From contig JADKGL010000013.1 of NCBI GenBank assembly GCA_016722295.1, positions 1 through 64,000 on the forward strand: a DNA stretch of 64,000 nucleotides, read 5' to 3'. The stretch is from Saprospiraceae bacterium (GTDB taxonomy: Bacteria > Bacteroidota > Bacteroidia > Chitinophagales > Saprospiraceae). Under the pieces are notes generated by a model that ran no database searches, had not been told where the DNA came from, and saw nothing but the letters and a program-made list of their open reading frames with translations. A program made the translations under genes and the position numbers. Positions 9,138-19,256 of this stretch are shown in pieces. Every line of letters starts with the position of its first letter. Positions within the stretch are counted from its first letter, which is position 1.

Positions 9138-10307
9138 ATGATTCAAGCTGCACAGATCCGAAATTACGCACAATCTCTTTTGCCAGAGTTGATAGATATT
9201 CGTTGTCATCTTCATCAGCATCCCGAACTTTCATTTAAAGAATTTGAAACGTCAAACTATATAAAATCTATTTTAACAAAACTTGGAATAAGTTATACTG
9301 ATCAATGGGCGGAGACAGGTATTGTAGCTACAATTGGAAAGCAATCACTCAAAAGTATTGCACTTCGTGGGGACATGGATGCCCTTCCTATTCAAGAAAA
9401 AAATGATGTGAATTATAAGTCCATCAATGAAAATGTGATGCATGCCTGTGGTCATGATGTTCACATGACTTGTTTACTTGGTGCCGCTATGATTCTAAAA
9501 GAATTTGAAGCTTCTCTTGGTGGTCAAGTAAAGTTGATCTTTCAGCCAGGGGAAGAATTATTGCCAGGAGGTGCAAAAGCATTAATTGGACAAGGTGTTT
9601 TGAACGATGTCAATGCAATTTTTGGTCTACATGTGCAGCCTAAGATGGATGTAGGAACGCTCGGTTTTTGCAAAGGCGCTTCAATGGCTTCTTGTGATGA
9701 AATTTATATCAAAGTTATCGGACGAGGAGGTCATGCAGCATTACCAGATCAAGCCGTCGACCCTATCTACATTGCATCGCAGATCATTGTTCAACTTCAA
9801 TCAATCATCAGTAAAGAGAAACCGCCTTTTTCACCTTCTGTCTTAGGAATAGGAAAAATAAATTCAATAGGTGGAGCAACGAACATCATCCCAGATGAAG
9901 TATTGCTCGAAGGAACCTTGAGATGCTTAAATGAAGAATGGAGAGCTAAAGCAAAAAAACGAATTAGAGAAATCATTGATAGTGTAGCCATTGGACTAGG
10001 CGGACGTGCAGAAATTACAATTATAGACGGATATCCGTGTTTGATGAATAACGAAGATCTTACACAAAAGGCAAAAAATGTTGTAGGGCAACTATATGAA
10101 GATGAGTCAGTTATAACGATTCCATCGAGGATGAGTTCGGAGGATTTTGCCTATTACAGCCATGAGATTCCTGCCTGTTTTTTTCGATTAGGGATTGGTA
10201 AAGAAGCTGGTGTACACACCCCCAATTTTGATGTCGATATGAATTGTTTGCCTATCGGGGCTGCAAGTTTAGCTTCATTAGCCATACATTTTTCAAAAAA
10301 CACATAA
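9138..10307 (+). CDS. M20 family metallopeptidase / N-acyl amino acid amidohydrolase
   Basis: A 389-residue enzyme of the M20D type (hippurate hydrolase or IAA-amino acid hydrolase-like) that cleaves the amide bond of N-acylated amino acids. Metal-binding and catalytic motifs are in place: RGDMDALP (about 78-85), HACGHDVHM (102-110), FQPGEE, and MSSEDFAYY near the C-terminus. There is no signal peptide, so it should be cytoplasmic. It starts 4 bases after the glycosyltransferase stop and is probably cotranscribed with it and recR. The natural substrate is unknown. Confidence 0.88.
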   Translation: MIQAAQIRNYAQSLLPELIDIRCHLHQHPELSFKEFETSNYIKSILTKLGISYTDQWAETGIVATIGKQSLKSIALRGDMDALPIQEKNDVNYKSINENVMHACGHDVHMTCLLGAAMILKEFEASLGGQVKLIFQPGEELLPGGAKALIGQGVLNDVNAIFGLHVQPKMDVGTLGFCKGASMASCDEIYIKVIGRGGHAALPDQAVDPIYIASQIIVQLQSIISKEKPPFSPSVLGIGKINSIGGATNIIPDEVLLEGTLRCLNEEWRAKAKKRIREIIDSVAIGLGGRAEITIIDGYPCLMNNEDLTQKAKNVVGQLYEDESVITIPSRMSSEDFAYYSHEIPACFFRLGIGKEAGVHTPNFDVDMNCLPIGAASLASLAIHFSKNT

Positions 10308-10399
10308 AATATTTTCATAATTTATAACTAGATATAGATCAAATTATTATCTTTGTGCTTACGGATTAACCGAGTGAATTTTTCTAATTTTGGAGACAA

Positions 10400-11671
10400 A
10401 TGGCAAAAATACTTATCGTAGATGATGAGCAAAGTATAAGAAGAGCGTTGCGTGATATTTTGGAATTGGAGAAATATCAGGTAGATGAGGCTATTGACGG
10501 GCTTGATTGCTTGGTCAAATTAAAGCAGAACTCTTATGAAGCTATAATTTTAGACATTAAAATGCCTAAAATGGATGGAATGGAGGCATTGGAGAAGATC
10601 CAATCATTGGCTTCTGATACACCTATTATAATGATTAGCGGACACGCAACGATAGATACAGCTGTTGAAGCTGTAAAAAAAGGCGCTTATGATTTTATTT
10701 CAAAGCCGCCAGATTTAAATCGACTTTTGATTACCCTTAGAAATGCAATTGATAAATCATCATTGATCTCTGAGAAAAAAGTACTTCAAAAGAAAGTTTC
10801 TAAGTCAAAGACTCAAGAAATCGTAGGAGAGTCTAAGACCATAATGAAGGTGAGAGACACGATTGAGCTCGTGGCACCTACTGATGCTAGAATTCTAGTG
10901 ACAGGACCTAATGGAACTGGAAAGGAACTTGTAGCGAGATGGATACACGAGAAAAGCAATCGCAATGGAGGTAATATCGTGGAAGTCAATTGCGCAGCAA
11001 TACCTTCAGAGTTGATAGAAAGTGAATTGTTCGGTCATGAGAAAGGATCATTTACTTCTGCTATAAAGCAACGACTTGGTAAATTTGAGTTAGCCAATGG
11101 CGGTACCTTATTCCTTGATGAGATTGGGGACATGAGTCTTTCTGCTCAAGCAAAAGTCTTGAGAGCATTGCAGGAAAATAGAATCACAAGAGTAGGTGGA
11201 GATAAAGAAATTCCAGTAGATGTAAGAGTCATAGCGGCAACCAATAAAGATCTTCGAGAAGAGATCATTAGAGGACGGTTTAGAGAAGATTTATATCATA
11301 GATTGGCGGTGATCATTATTGAAGTACCACCTTTAAATGATCGCAAAGAGGATATTCCAATATTGGCAGAACATTTTATTGAGCATATTTGCCATGAATA
11401 TGGTATTGCAACGAAGAAGATAGATGATTCGGCGTTAGAAGAACTACAGAATCACAATTGGACAGGAAATATTCGAGAGTTGCGCAATGTGGTCGAGAGA
11501 TTGATCATCTTATCTAAGCAAAAGATCACTCGAAAAGAAGTAGTAGATTATGTGATTCCAGCAAGTCAGCGAAATACTAAATTTAGAGAATTGTTTGATC
11601 AATTTGGAACAATTCATGAATTAAATGATTTTATAAAGAAGGAATTCCAATCTTATAAACAAGAAAATTAA
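10400..11671 (+). CDS. NtrC-like response regulator with AAA+ domain
   Basis: A receiver domain (residues 1-120, phospho-acceptor Asp52 in LDIKMP, Lys102) is joined to a sigma-54-activator-type AAA+ ATPase with Walker A GPNGTGKE (169-176) and Walker B GGTLFLDEIGD (234-244). The sigma-54-contacting loop, GAFTGA in true activators, reads GSFTSA here (216-221). The final 60 residues show no recognisable Fis-type helix-turn-helix. It may therefore not act as a classical DNA-bound sigma-54 activator. No sensor kinase is adjacent. A GGAG sequence sits just before the ATG, unusual in this window, and a TATCTTTG box lies at 10348-10355. Confidence 0.87.
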   Translation: MAKILIVDDEQSIRRALRDILELEKYQVDEAIDGLDCLVKLKQNSYEAIILDIKMPKMDGMEALEKIQSLASDTPIIMISGHATIDTAVEAVKKGAYDFISKPPDLNRLLITLRNAIDKSSLISEKKVLQKKVSKSKTQEIVGESKTIMKVRDTIELVAPTDARILVTGPNGTGKELVARWIHEKSNRNGGNIVEVNCAAIPSELIESELFGHEKGSFTSAIKQRLGKFELANGGTLFLDEIGDMSLSAQAKVLRALQENRITRVGGDKEIPVDVRVIAATNKDLREEIIRGRFREDLYHRLAVIIIEVPPLNDRKEDIPILAEHFIEHICHEYGIATKKIDDSALEELQNHNWTGNIRELRNVVERLIILSKQKITRKEVVDYVIPASQRNTKFRELFDQFGTIHELNDFIKKEFQSYKQEN

Positions 11672-11695
11672 TTTTGAAAAATGTCAAATAGATAG

Positions 11696-11724
11696 GCCTG
11701 TTCTCACAAAGGACAGGCTTTTTT
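11696..11724 (+). terminator. intrinsic terminator
   Basis: GCCTGT...ACAGGC hairpin followed by a T6 tract, just after the response regulator and just before the LOG gene. It separates the two transcripts, or attenuates readthrough into the LOG gene. Confidence 0.8.
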
Positions 11725-11741
11725 AGTCAAAAAATAGATAT

Positions 11742-12437
11742 ATGAAATCAATGAAACAATGGGGTCAATTAAAAGGAGAAAACAGCTGGACGATGTTCAA
11801 AGTAATCTCTGAATTTGTAGATGGTTTCGAGACATTAAATCGATTAGGGCCCTGTGTTTCTATTTTTGGGTCGGCACGAGTTAAGCCAGACCACCCACAT
11901 TATCAATTGGCAGAAAAAATCGCAGCTAGACTTACAGAAGAAGGTTTTGGAGTGATTACTGGAGGAGGTCCTGGAATAATGGAAGCAGCCAACAAAGGCG
12001 CAAAATTGAACAATGGTCTTAGCGTTGGATTAAATATAGATTTACCCTTTGAGCAAAGTAGCAATCCGTATATAGATCACGATAAAAATTTAAATCACAG
12101 ATTTTTTTTCGTGCGAAAAGTCATGTTTGTGAAATATTCTCAAGCGTTTATTGCATTACCTGGAGGGCTTGGGACAATGGATGAATTGTTTGAAGTATTG
12201 ACATTGACACAAACCGGAAAAATCCACAGTGTACCAATTATCCTAGTAGGAAAAGAATTTTGGACACCTTTAAAAAATTGGATTGTCGATACGATGTTAG
12301 AAAAAAATGCATACATCAGTCCTCAAGATTTAGACCTTATGCCTATCGTAGACGATGCAGAAGAGATCGTATCAATCATCAATACATTTTATGAAGGAGA
12401 TAAAGGTACTAGTTTGCAGCCTACGTTTGAATTGTAG
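11742..12437 (+). CDS. LOG family protein (TIGR00730)
   Basis: A 231-residue Rossmann-fold protein of the LOG/lysine-decarboxylase-like family, known in other organisms to hydrolyse cytokinin riboside 5'-monophosphate or other nucleotide 5'-monophosphates. The two signatures GGGPGIMEAANKGA and PGGLGTMDELFE are intact. It has no membrane or signal sequence. The physiological substrate in this bacterium is not deducible. Confidence 0.9.
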   Translation: MKSMKQWGQLKGENSWTMFKVISEFVDGFETLNRLGPCVSIFGSARVKPDHPHYQLAEKIAARLTEEGFGVITGGGPGIMEAANKGAKLNNGLSVGLNIDLPFEQSSNPYIDHDKNLNHRFFFVRKVMFVKYSQAFIALPGGLGTMDELFEVLTLTQTGKIHSVPIILVGKEFWTPLKNWIVDTMLEKNAYISPQDLDLMPIVDDAEEIVSIINTFYEGDKGTSLQPTFEL

Positions 12438-12474
12438 GAATTTATAAATTCATTAGAAGAATGGTTTCCTTTTA

Positions 12475-13431
12475 TTATTTTTCGGTTTTCAAAATCTTCC
12501 AATTCTTATAACCAAAGATAATTCTTCCTCCAAAGAAGGTATTTTCTATAAAACTTAAAAGTCGATATTTCAATCGTTCATGTTTGGGAAGATCGCCATT
12601 TCTTTTATAATTTTTTTCGAAATGTAGTTTATCCTTCCAATTCATTTTAGCAATCCAAGGGCTCATTAATTTTGGATGAGTTCCTTGAAATTCTTCAGTG
12701 AAATTTAAATTGCCATAGTCAAATTCTTCGGAGAGTTCATTGTATTTTTTATCGATTTTATTTTTGTCGTGGTAATGACTATCCATGACTTTGGATTTTG
12801 ATCTCATCATTTGCGGTGGACGAACCCAACCATAGTGGTATATGTGAACAGGGATATCTACGACATGTAACGGACGTGTATTATTTTTTGTGCGAAAATC
12901 GAGTTGATCAAAGTTAGGAATAAACCTGAATGACTGTGCATCACCATACGAGTATATATCGGGATGATTCCGAACGATTCGAATTTCTTTTTTGTACCAA
13001 CAATGTGAATTCATTACTCTCGTATAGTCTCCATAAAAATGAAAATAGGAAAAAAGGAAACCTTCTACCTGTTGATCTTCTTTGTATTTTTCGCAATATT
13101 TTTTGATTGAATGCAGATCGTTTTCATGAACTAGTTCATCTGATTGAATATAAAAACACCAGTCGGATTTACATGCTTTCAATGCAAGATTTGATTGTTG
13201 TGCATACACAGTTCCTTTAGGAAATTTTTCTAGATCCCAAGTACTTTCTATGATTTTGATTTTTGGATTATTTAATTTTTCTAGCTCCAATTTTGTGGTG
13301 TCATCTGCATCCCCTCGAGTATATGCGATGATGAATTCATCACATAGTGGCAATATAGATTGGATAGATTCAATAAATGGATAATACAATTTACTCGTAT
13401 TTCTCATGAAGGTATATCCACTTATTGTCAT
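12475..13431 (-). CDS. family 2 glycosyltransferase
   Basis: A 318-residue GT-A-fold glycosyltransferase. The N-terminus lacks a signal peptide. A nucleotide-sugar-binding region includes the DEFIIAYTRGDADD segment, and an SDEL (about residues 96-99) takes the place of the DxD motif. Its ATG overlaps the uvrA stop in an ATGA arrangement, so it is translated from the uvrA message. The acceptor is unknown; a role in surface glycans is inference from family membership only. Confidence 0.75.
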   Translation of the reverse strand: MTISGYTFMRNTSKLYYPFIESIQSILPLCDEFIIAYTRGDADDTTKLELEKLNNPKIKIIESTWDLEKFPKGTVYAQQSNLALKACKSDWCFYIQSDELVHENDLHSIKKYCEKYKEDQQVEGFLFSYFHFYGDYTRVMNSHCWYKKEIRIVRNHPDIYSYGDAQSFRFIPNFDQLDFRTKNNTRPLHVVDIPVHIYHYGWVRPPQMMRSKSKVMDSHYHDKNKIDKKYNELSEEFDYGNLNFTEEFQGTHPKLMSPWIAKMNWKDKLHFEKNYKRNGDLPKHERLKYRLLSFIENTFFGGRIIFGYKNWKILKTEK

Positions 13432-16313
13432 TTTTTCTTTTTAGGCAGTTGATTTAATTTTTCTTTTAAATAAAATGCAGTATGAGAATTTTTTAATGTG
13501 AGGATGCCTTCTGGTGGTCCTTCATATAATAATGCGCCACCATGTTTACCGCCTCCTGGTCCAAGATCGATCAACCAATCTGCATTTTTCAACACATCCA
13601 TATTATGTTCGATCACTAATACGGTATGGCCTTTTTCTACGAGACTATCTAGTGCAAATAATAGTTTTTTCACATCATCAAAATGTAACCCAGTTGTTGG
13701 TTCATCAAAGATAAAAAAGATGTGTTGTGTATTGTCTTCAAGTCCTAGATAATATCCCAATTTTAACCGCTGTGCTTCGCCACCTGAAAGTGTGGATGAG
13801 GATTGACCTAATTTCAAATAGCCTAGACCGACATCATGGAGAGGTTTTAATTTTTTTACAATCTCTCTTCTGTCGTAGAAAAAATCCAACGCTTCTTCAA
13901 TACTCAATTCTAAAACTTCGTATATATTTTTTCCTTTGTATTGTACTTCAAGAATTTCATTTTTGAATCGTTTTCCATTGCAATCCTCACAGAGCAATGC
14001 GACGTCAGCTAAGAACTGCATTTCTACTACGATTTCGCCATCTCCTTTACATGCTTCACATCGACCACCTTCTACATTGAATGAAAAATGTTTCGGTTGA
14101 TAGCCTCTGATTTTTGATATCTGTTGTAATCGAAACAACTCACGAATATCATCATAAGCTTTTACATAGGTCGCAGGATTGGATCGAGATGATCTACCAA
14201 TGGATTGTTGATTGACTAATTCTATTTGTGTAATCCGTTTGAATGGTCCAGTTAAGTAAGTAGCACCTGTGACATCTTCAGGAACTCCATCTTCTATGTA
14301 CTGGCGCAATAACGGGTGAAAAAGATGTTTGATCAAGGTAGTTTTTCCAGAACCAGAGACACCGCTCATACAAATAAAATTGTGAAGAGGAAATCTGACA
14401 GTGACATTTTTTAAGTTATGTAAATTGGCATCATGAATCGTAATACAATCTGCTGTCATTCTGCGATGAATGGGCAATGGGATATGATTAACTCCAGTCA
14501 AATATCCTGCTGTGAGATTCTCTTTTCCTTTTGTGAGGAATTCCTTATATTCTCCTGCAAAAACTAGATGTCCTCCATGTATACCAGCTTTCGGTCCGAT
14601 GTCAATGATGGCGTCAGCTCGTTTGATTACTTCTTCTTCATGTTCAATGACGATGACGGTATTACCTAAGTCTCTTAAATGAAGTAACGATTTTACTAAA
14701 TTTTCTGTGTCTCGCGGATGGAGTCCAATAGAAGGCTCGTCCAGAATATATAATGAAGAAGTAAGGTTCGATCCTAAAGTGCGCGTTAAATGTATTCTTT
14801 GTGATTCACCTCCACTTAACGAATTTGATAATCGATCAAGATTTAAATAGGACAAACCAATGCTATCTAATACACTCAATCTGTTTTTTATTTCTAGAAG
14901 TATTCTTTGTGAAATTTCTAATTCTACATCAGTAAATTTTAATGTATCAAAAAAATGATTGAGTTCATCAATAGGAGTAAACATAAAATCGCGAAATATT
15001 TTACCAGCTACTTGTACATAAAATGCTTCTGGACGAAGTCGTCCTCCTCGACAAGCTGTGCAATTTGTTTTTCCTCGATATCGCGCGAGAAGGATTCGAT
15101 TTTGAATTTTGTACGATTTTTCTTCTAGTTCCTTGAAGAAAGCAAAGATGCCTTTATATTCACCTTTGCCATACCATATGATTTCTTTTTGTGATTCATT
15201 TAATTCATGATAGGGCTTGTGAATCGAGATGTTTTCAGTTTTTGATATTTTAATCAAAGGTGTAAACCATTCTTTTTTTGTTTCTCCTGACCAACAAATG
15301 ATCGCATCATCATACAAGGATTTAGAACTATTTGGAATCACTTTGTTTTCATCTATTCCTATCGTTCGTCCATAACCTTCACAAACTGGACAAGCTCCGA
15401 ATGAATTATTATAATTGAACAATTGAGGACTTGGTTCAATAAATGTCATACCATCCAATTCAAATTTTGAAGAGAATGATTTTTGTGTTTTTTCATTTAC
15501 GATTACCAAACATTCTCCTTGACTTTCTGCCATAGCAGTGAGAATCGAATCACTGATCCGTTTGCGAAATTCTTCATCTCGATCAGAAAGCACGATACGA
15601 TCGACTACGATTTTAAAGGATGCAGCTTCTTTGTCGATTACTTTTTTCTTTTCTTCTTTGAATGATTTTGAAAGTAAATCTTCGAGTAATAATATTTCCT
15701 CTTTGTGTTTTATTCGTATGAATCCTTTTTGGGCGAGTATATCCAATTCTTGTTTGATACTTCGCTCAGGATAATGAGTTTGTAATGGAAATGCGATAAA
15801 TATTTTATCCCCATCATTACAAGAGAAAATAAAATCTACCACATCGGAAACGGTGTGTTTCTTTACTTCTTTTCCCGAAACAGGCGAAATCGTTTTTCCA
15901 ATTTTAGCAAAAAGCAATCGTAGATAATCGTAGATTTCTGTAAGTGAACCTACTGTAGATCGAGCATTAGATGAAGTCACTTTTTGTTCGATAGCGATAG
16001 CTGGACAAAGACCCTTGATGTAATCTATCTCTGGTTTCTTCATTCGGTTTAAGAATTGTCTAGCATAAGCAGATAAGCTTTCGACATATCGCCTTTGACC
16101 TTCAGCATACAAGGTATCAATGATGAGTGAAGATTTGCCAGAGCCTGAAACGCCTGTAACCACCACCAATTGATTTTTTGGAATAAAAACATGCAGGTCT
16201 TTGAGATTATTCGATCGAGCGCCTTTAATCTCTATAGTCCTTATCATTTTGGATTCAGCTACTTTTTTTGATTTTGTCTCTGGCATAATGCCTTTTGGTG
16301 GATTTAACTGCAA
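13428..16313 (-). CDS. uvrA: excinuclease ABC subunit UvrA
   Basis: The damage-recognition ATPase of nucleotide excision repair, 961 residues. Both ABC modules are complete: Walker A GVSGSGKSS and SGVSGSGKTT, signatures LSGGESQRIHL and LSGGEAQRLKL. Zinc-finger cysteines are present as CPVCEGYG...CTACRGG and CEACKGDGE...CEDCNGK. Translation could start at Met1, Met10 or Met23; the conserved domain begins at Met23 (16247). The downstream glycosyltransferase overlaps its stop codon. Confidence 0.97.
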   Translation of the reverse strand: MQLNPPKGIMPETKSKKVAESKMIRTIEIKGARSNNLKDLHVFIPKNQLVVVTGVSGSGKSSLIIDTLYAEGQRRYVESLSAYARQFLNRMKKPEIDYIKGLCPAIAIEQKVTSSNARSTVGSLTEIYDYLRLLFAKIGKTISPVSGKEVKKHTVSDVVDFIFSCNDGDKIFIAFPLQTHYPERSIKQELDILAQKGFIRIKHKEEILLLEDLLSKSFKEEKKKVIDKEAASFKIVVDRIVLSDRDEEFRKRISDSILTAMAESQGECLVIVNEKTQKSFSSKFELDGMTFIEPSPQLFNYNNSFGACPVCEGYGRTIGIDENKVIPNSSKSLYDDAIICWSGETKKEWFTPLIKISKTENISIHKPYHELNESQKEIIWYGKGEYKGIFAFFKELEEKSYKIQNRILLARYRGKTNCTACRGGRLRPEAFYVQVAGKIFRDFMFTPIDELNHFFDTLKFTDVELEISQRILLEIKNRLSVLDSIGLSYLNLDRLSNSLSGGESQRIHLTRTLGSNLTSSLYILDEPSIGLHPRDTENLVKSLLHLRDLGNTVIVIEHEEEVIKRADAIIDIGPKAGIHGGHLVFAGEYKEFLTKGKENLTAGYLTGVNHIPLPIHRRMTADCITIHDANLHNLKNVTVRFPLHNFICMSGVSGSGKTTLIKHLFHPLLRQYIEDGVPEDVTGATYLTGPFKRITQIELVNQQSIGRSSRSNPATYVKAYDDIRELFRLQQISKIRGYQPKHFSFNVEGGRCEACKGDGEIVVEMQFLADVALLCEDCNGKRFKNEILEVQYKGKNIYEVLELSIEEALDFFYDRREIVKKLKPLHDVGLGYLKLGQSSSTLSGGEAQRLKLGYYLGLEDNTQHIFFIFDEPTTGLHFDDVKKLLFALDSLVEKGHTVLVIEHNMDVLKNADWLIDLGPGGGKHGGALLYEGPPEGILTLKNSHTAFYLKEKLNQLPKKKK

Positions 16314-16704
16314 ATTGAAGCATTTTTTAGGATATTCCGTAATATTTTATTCGAAATTGAGGAAGATGCATTGAATGAAAATTTTATGAAGAACGTCTAA
16401 TTTTACCTTTTGAAAAAATCAAATGGTGGATTTTGATAGAAAATTCAATTATTTATATGCCAGTTGGCTAACTGAGTAAAAGAAAAAGTGTCAAAAACTC
16501 AAAAATGTTATCATGAAAAGTCAAATTTTGTGAGATTTCCCCAATTTTTTGGTTAAAACTGCGTTAAAATCGAAATAATAATGCAACGGAATCAGTTTTA
16601 AAAGTATCTTTATCCCGTAATCAATTTTATAAATCAAAAAATTAGATCATATCGAATAGAACTTCTACACTTATTATTTAGATAAAAAATAAAATAATTC
16701 GCGT
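16314..16704. other. 391-base divergent intergenic region
   Basis: AT-rich spacer between uvrA (minus) and the ECF sigma factor (plus), expected to hold both promoters. The best box for the sigma gene is TATCTTTA at 16605-16612, one base off TAnnTTTG, without a clear TTG partner. No small gene or stable hairpin was found. Confidence 0.4.
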
Positions 16705-17286
16705 ATGCAAGTTGCACAAGTTAGTGATCAGGCGCTTATAGAATTGTACATCAATGGAGATGAAAAAGCTTTTCAAACTCTCCTAGAACGCCACCAGCAG
16801 AAAATCTATACTTCCATTTATCTCTTTGTCAAAGACAGAGACATGGCTGAAGATTTATTTCAAGAAGTATTTATTAAGATTATTGATACTCTTCGCAAAG
16901 GGAATTATAATCACGAAGGAAAATTCTCTCAATGGGCCACTCGCATAGCGTATAATATGTGTGTAGACCAGTTCAGGAGAGGGAAGAAAAGAACTAAAGT
17001 TAGTACTACAGAAGACTTTGATATCTTTGATGTATTAGAGCTTCCTGATGATAATCGCGAAGATCAATTGATCAAGTCAGAGACACATACCAAAATTCGC
17101 GAATTAGTAGATAGCCTTCCGCAAGAGCAGAGAGAAGTGGTCGTATTGCGCCATTATGCAGATATGAGTTTTAAAGAAATCGCATCATTGACTCAAGTAA
17201 GTATTAATACAGCTTTAGGCAGAATGAGGTATGCTTTAATCAACATCAGAAAGATGATGGAAGAGAATGCTGTAGTACTTCAATGA
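16705..17286 (+). CDS. ECF RNA polymerase sigma factor
   Basis: A 193-residue sigma-70 family, extracytoplasmic-function sigma factor. Region 2 (LFVKDRDMAEDLFQEVFIKI) and region 4 (LPQEQREVVVLRHYADMSFK followed by a helix-turn-helix) are present and region 3 is absent, as expected. No anti-sigma factor gene follows: the gene stands alone and ends at a terminator. The regulon is unknown. Confidence 0.92.
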   Translation: MQVAQVSDQALIELYINGDEKAFQTLLERHQQKIYTSIYLFVKDRDMAEDLFQEVFIKIIDTLRKGNYNHEGKFSQWATRIAYNMCVDQFRRGKKRTKVSTTEDFDIFDVLELPDDNREDQLIKSETHTKIRELVDSLPQEQREVVVLRHYADMSFKEIASLTQVSINTALGRMRYALINIRKMMEENAVVLQ

Positions 17287-17414
17287 TTTTAGCTTTTATT
17301 TAACTAAAGCAAGAAACGAAAGAAAATATTGTAGCGTTTTTTATAATAGTTTTATTTATAAATTTTGGCTTCGTTTTAAATCGGGATATGTTTAACCCAC
17401 AGGGATTAGGGGAG

Positions 17415-17443
17415 GGTCGTTCCAAAAGGGACGACCTTTTTAT
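17415..17443 (+). terminator. intrinsic terminator after the sigma factor
   Basis: GGTCGTTCC, loop AAAA, GGGACGACC, then a T5 tract. Nine base pairs including one G-T pair. Confidence 0.88.
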
Positions 17444-17501
17444 TTGGCCAAAACCATTCGCTAAATCTTATTTACACATTAAATTTAGTACTTTTTCTTA
17501 G

Positions 17502-17509
17502 TACATTTG
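17502..17509 (+). promoter_or_regulatory. -7 promoter box for the ABC-F gene
   Basis: TACATTTG followed by C is an exact match to TAnnTTTG, 24 bases before the ATG. A TTG element at the standard distance is not obvious. Confidence 0.4.
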
Positions 17510-17532
17510 CGCCTTAAAAAAATTCGATTTGC

Positions 17533-19176
17533 ATGATTATAGTTGATGGATTAACCGTAGAGTTTAGTGGGAAAGTTTTGTTTAGCGATATTTCATTCGT
17601 AATCAATGAGAATGATAAAATAGCACTAATGGGAAAAAATGGTGCTGGAAAATCCACCATGATGAAAATCATAGCAGGTAAAACCAAACCAACACGGGGA
17701 AGCATCAACTATCCAAAAGATGCCGTAATCGCTTATTTGCCTCAGCATTTGTTGACTGAAGATCATTGTACTGTAGCAGAAGAAGCTGCAAAGGCCTTCG
17801 AGCAAGTATTTGCTTTGAGAGATGAAATGGCTAAACTCAATCATGAAATGGAGACTCGAACAGATTATGAGTCAAAAGAGTATATGAAATTGATCGAGCG
17901 AGTATCTGAGTTGGGAGAGATCTATTATGCTTTAGAAGAAGTCAATTACGATGCAGAGGTTGAAAAAACCTTGTTGGGTTTAGGATTTAAACGTTCAGAT
18001 CTCACTCGAATGACCAATGAATTCAGCGGAGGTTGGCGAATGCGAATTGAATTAGCAAAAATATTATTGAAAAAACCGGATTTGATTTTATTAGATGAAC
18101 CTACAAATCATATTGATATTGAATCCGTGATTTGGTTGGAAGATTTTTTGATTAATAAGGCAAAAGCTGTAATGGTCATTTCCCATGATAAAGCATTCAT
18201 AGATAATATCACCACAAGAACGATCGAAGTCACAATGGGAAAAATCTATGACTATCGAGCCAATTATTCACATTATCTTACATTGCGAGAAGATAGACGA
18301 ACACACCAATTAAAAGCATATAAAGAACAACAAAAATTAATTGCAGATAGTGAGCGATTTATTGAGCGATTTCGGGGGACATATTCAAAGACAAATCAAG
18401 TTAGCTCAGTAGAGAGAATGCTTGAAAAACTTGAAATCATAGAAGTTGATGAAATAGATAATTCAGCTTTGAAACTAAGATTTCCAGCTTCGATACGATC
18501 TGGAGACTATCCATTGTTGGTCAATTCCTTGTCCAAAAAATATGATGATCACGTCGTTTTTTCAGATGCAAATCTAGCGATCAAGCGAGGTGAAAAAGTT
18601 TCTTTCGTTGGAAGAAATGGCGAAGGAAAATCTACATTAATCAAAGCCATCATGGGTGAAATAGAATATGAAGGTCAATGTACATTGGGCCATAATGTCA
18701 CGGTAGGATATTTCGCACAGAACGAAGCTGCATTATTAGATCCTCAACTCACCGTATATCAAACCGTCGAAGAAGGCGCCAATGATGAAGTGAGAAAACA
18801 ATTGAAGACAATACTTGGATGCTTCATGTTTTCAGGAGAAGATATTGATAAAAAGGTAAGTGTATTGTCGGGAGGAGAGCGCACACGACTTGCTATGGTT
18901 AAACTGTTGCTTGAGCCAGTAAATTTTTTGATACTCGATGAGCCAACCAATCATTTAGATCTAAAATCAAAAGAAGTATTAAAGGAGGCTTTGTTGAATT
19001 TTGATGGAACATTGATTCTTGTATCTCACGATAGAGATTTTCTCATGGGACTTTCAGAAAAAGTGTTTGAATTCAAAGATAAACGAGTAATCGAACATTT
19101 TGAAACTATTGATGAATTCCTCATCAGAAACCGCATGGAGAGTCTTAAAGAAATTGAAATGCAGAGAAATAAGTAA
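17533..19176 (+). CDS. ABC-F family ATP-binding protein
   Basis: A 547-residue soluble protein with two ABC ATPase domains and no membrane segments, the ABC-F class of ribosome-associated translation factors. Walker A motifs GKNGAGKST and GRNGEGKST, signatures FSGGWRMRIELAK and LSGGERTRLAMVK, and an interdomain linker (about residues 240-330, rich in K/Q/E) are seen. It resembles the housekeeping YbiT/EttA-like group more than antibiotic-resistance members, but the subgroup is inferred. A second ABC-F gene lies at 48.8-50.7 kb. Confidence 0.9.
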   Translation: MIIVDGLTVEFSGKVLFSDISFVINENDKIALMGKNGAGKSTMMKIIAGKTKPTRGSINYPKDAVIAYLPQHLLTEDHCTVAEEAAKAFEQVFALRDEMAKLNHEMETRTDYESKEYMKLIERVSELGEIYYALEEVNYDAEVEKTLLGLGFKRSDLTRMTNEFSGGWRMRIELAKILLKKPDLILLDEPTNHIDIESVIWLEDFLINKAKAVMVISHDKAFIDNITTRTIEVTMGKIYDYRANYSHYLTLREDRRTHQLKAYKEQQKLIADSERFIERFRGTYSKTNQVSSVERMLEKLEIIEVDEIDNSALKLRFPASIRSGDYPLLVNSLSKKYDDHVVFSDANLAIKRGEKVSFVGRNGEGKSTLIKAIMGEIEYEGQCTLGHNVTVGYFAQNEAALLDPQLTVYQTVEEGANDEVRKQLKTILGCFMFSGEDIDKKVSVLSGGERTRLAMVKLLLEPVNFLILDEPTNHLDLKSKEVLKEALLNFDGTLILVSHDRDFLMGLSEKVFEFKDKRVIEHFETIDEFLIRNRMESLKEIEMQRNK

Positions 19177-19187
19177 ATATATAAATT

Positions 19188-19220
19188 AAAGAGGCATAAT
19201 GTCTAAAATCATGCCTCTTT
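19188..19220. terminator. bidirectional intrinsic terminator
   Basis: AAAGAGGCAT and ATGCCTCTTT form a 10-bp stem around a 13-base loop, between the convergent ABC-F and SprB-repeat genes. T-rich ends on both strands let it serve either direction. Confidence 0.8.
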
Positions 19221-19256
19221 ATCAATTTCTCAATTTGTATTTTTAAAAAATCAGTA

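Noticed and set aside
13498..13966. Three overlapping open frames opposite uvrA
   Set aside because: All lie antisense to conserved UvrA sequence, with no start signals or recognisable protein features.
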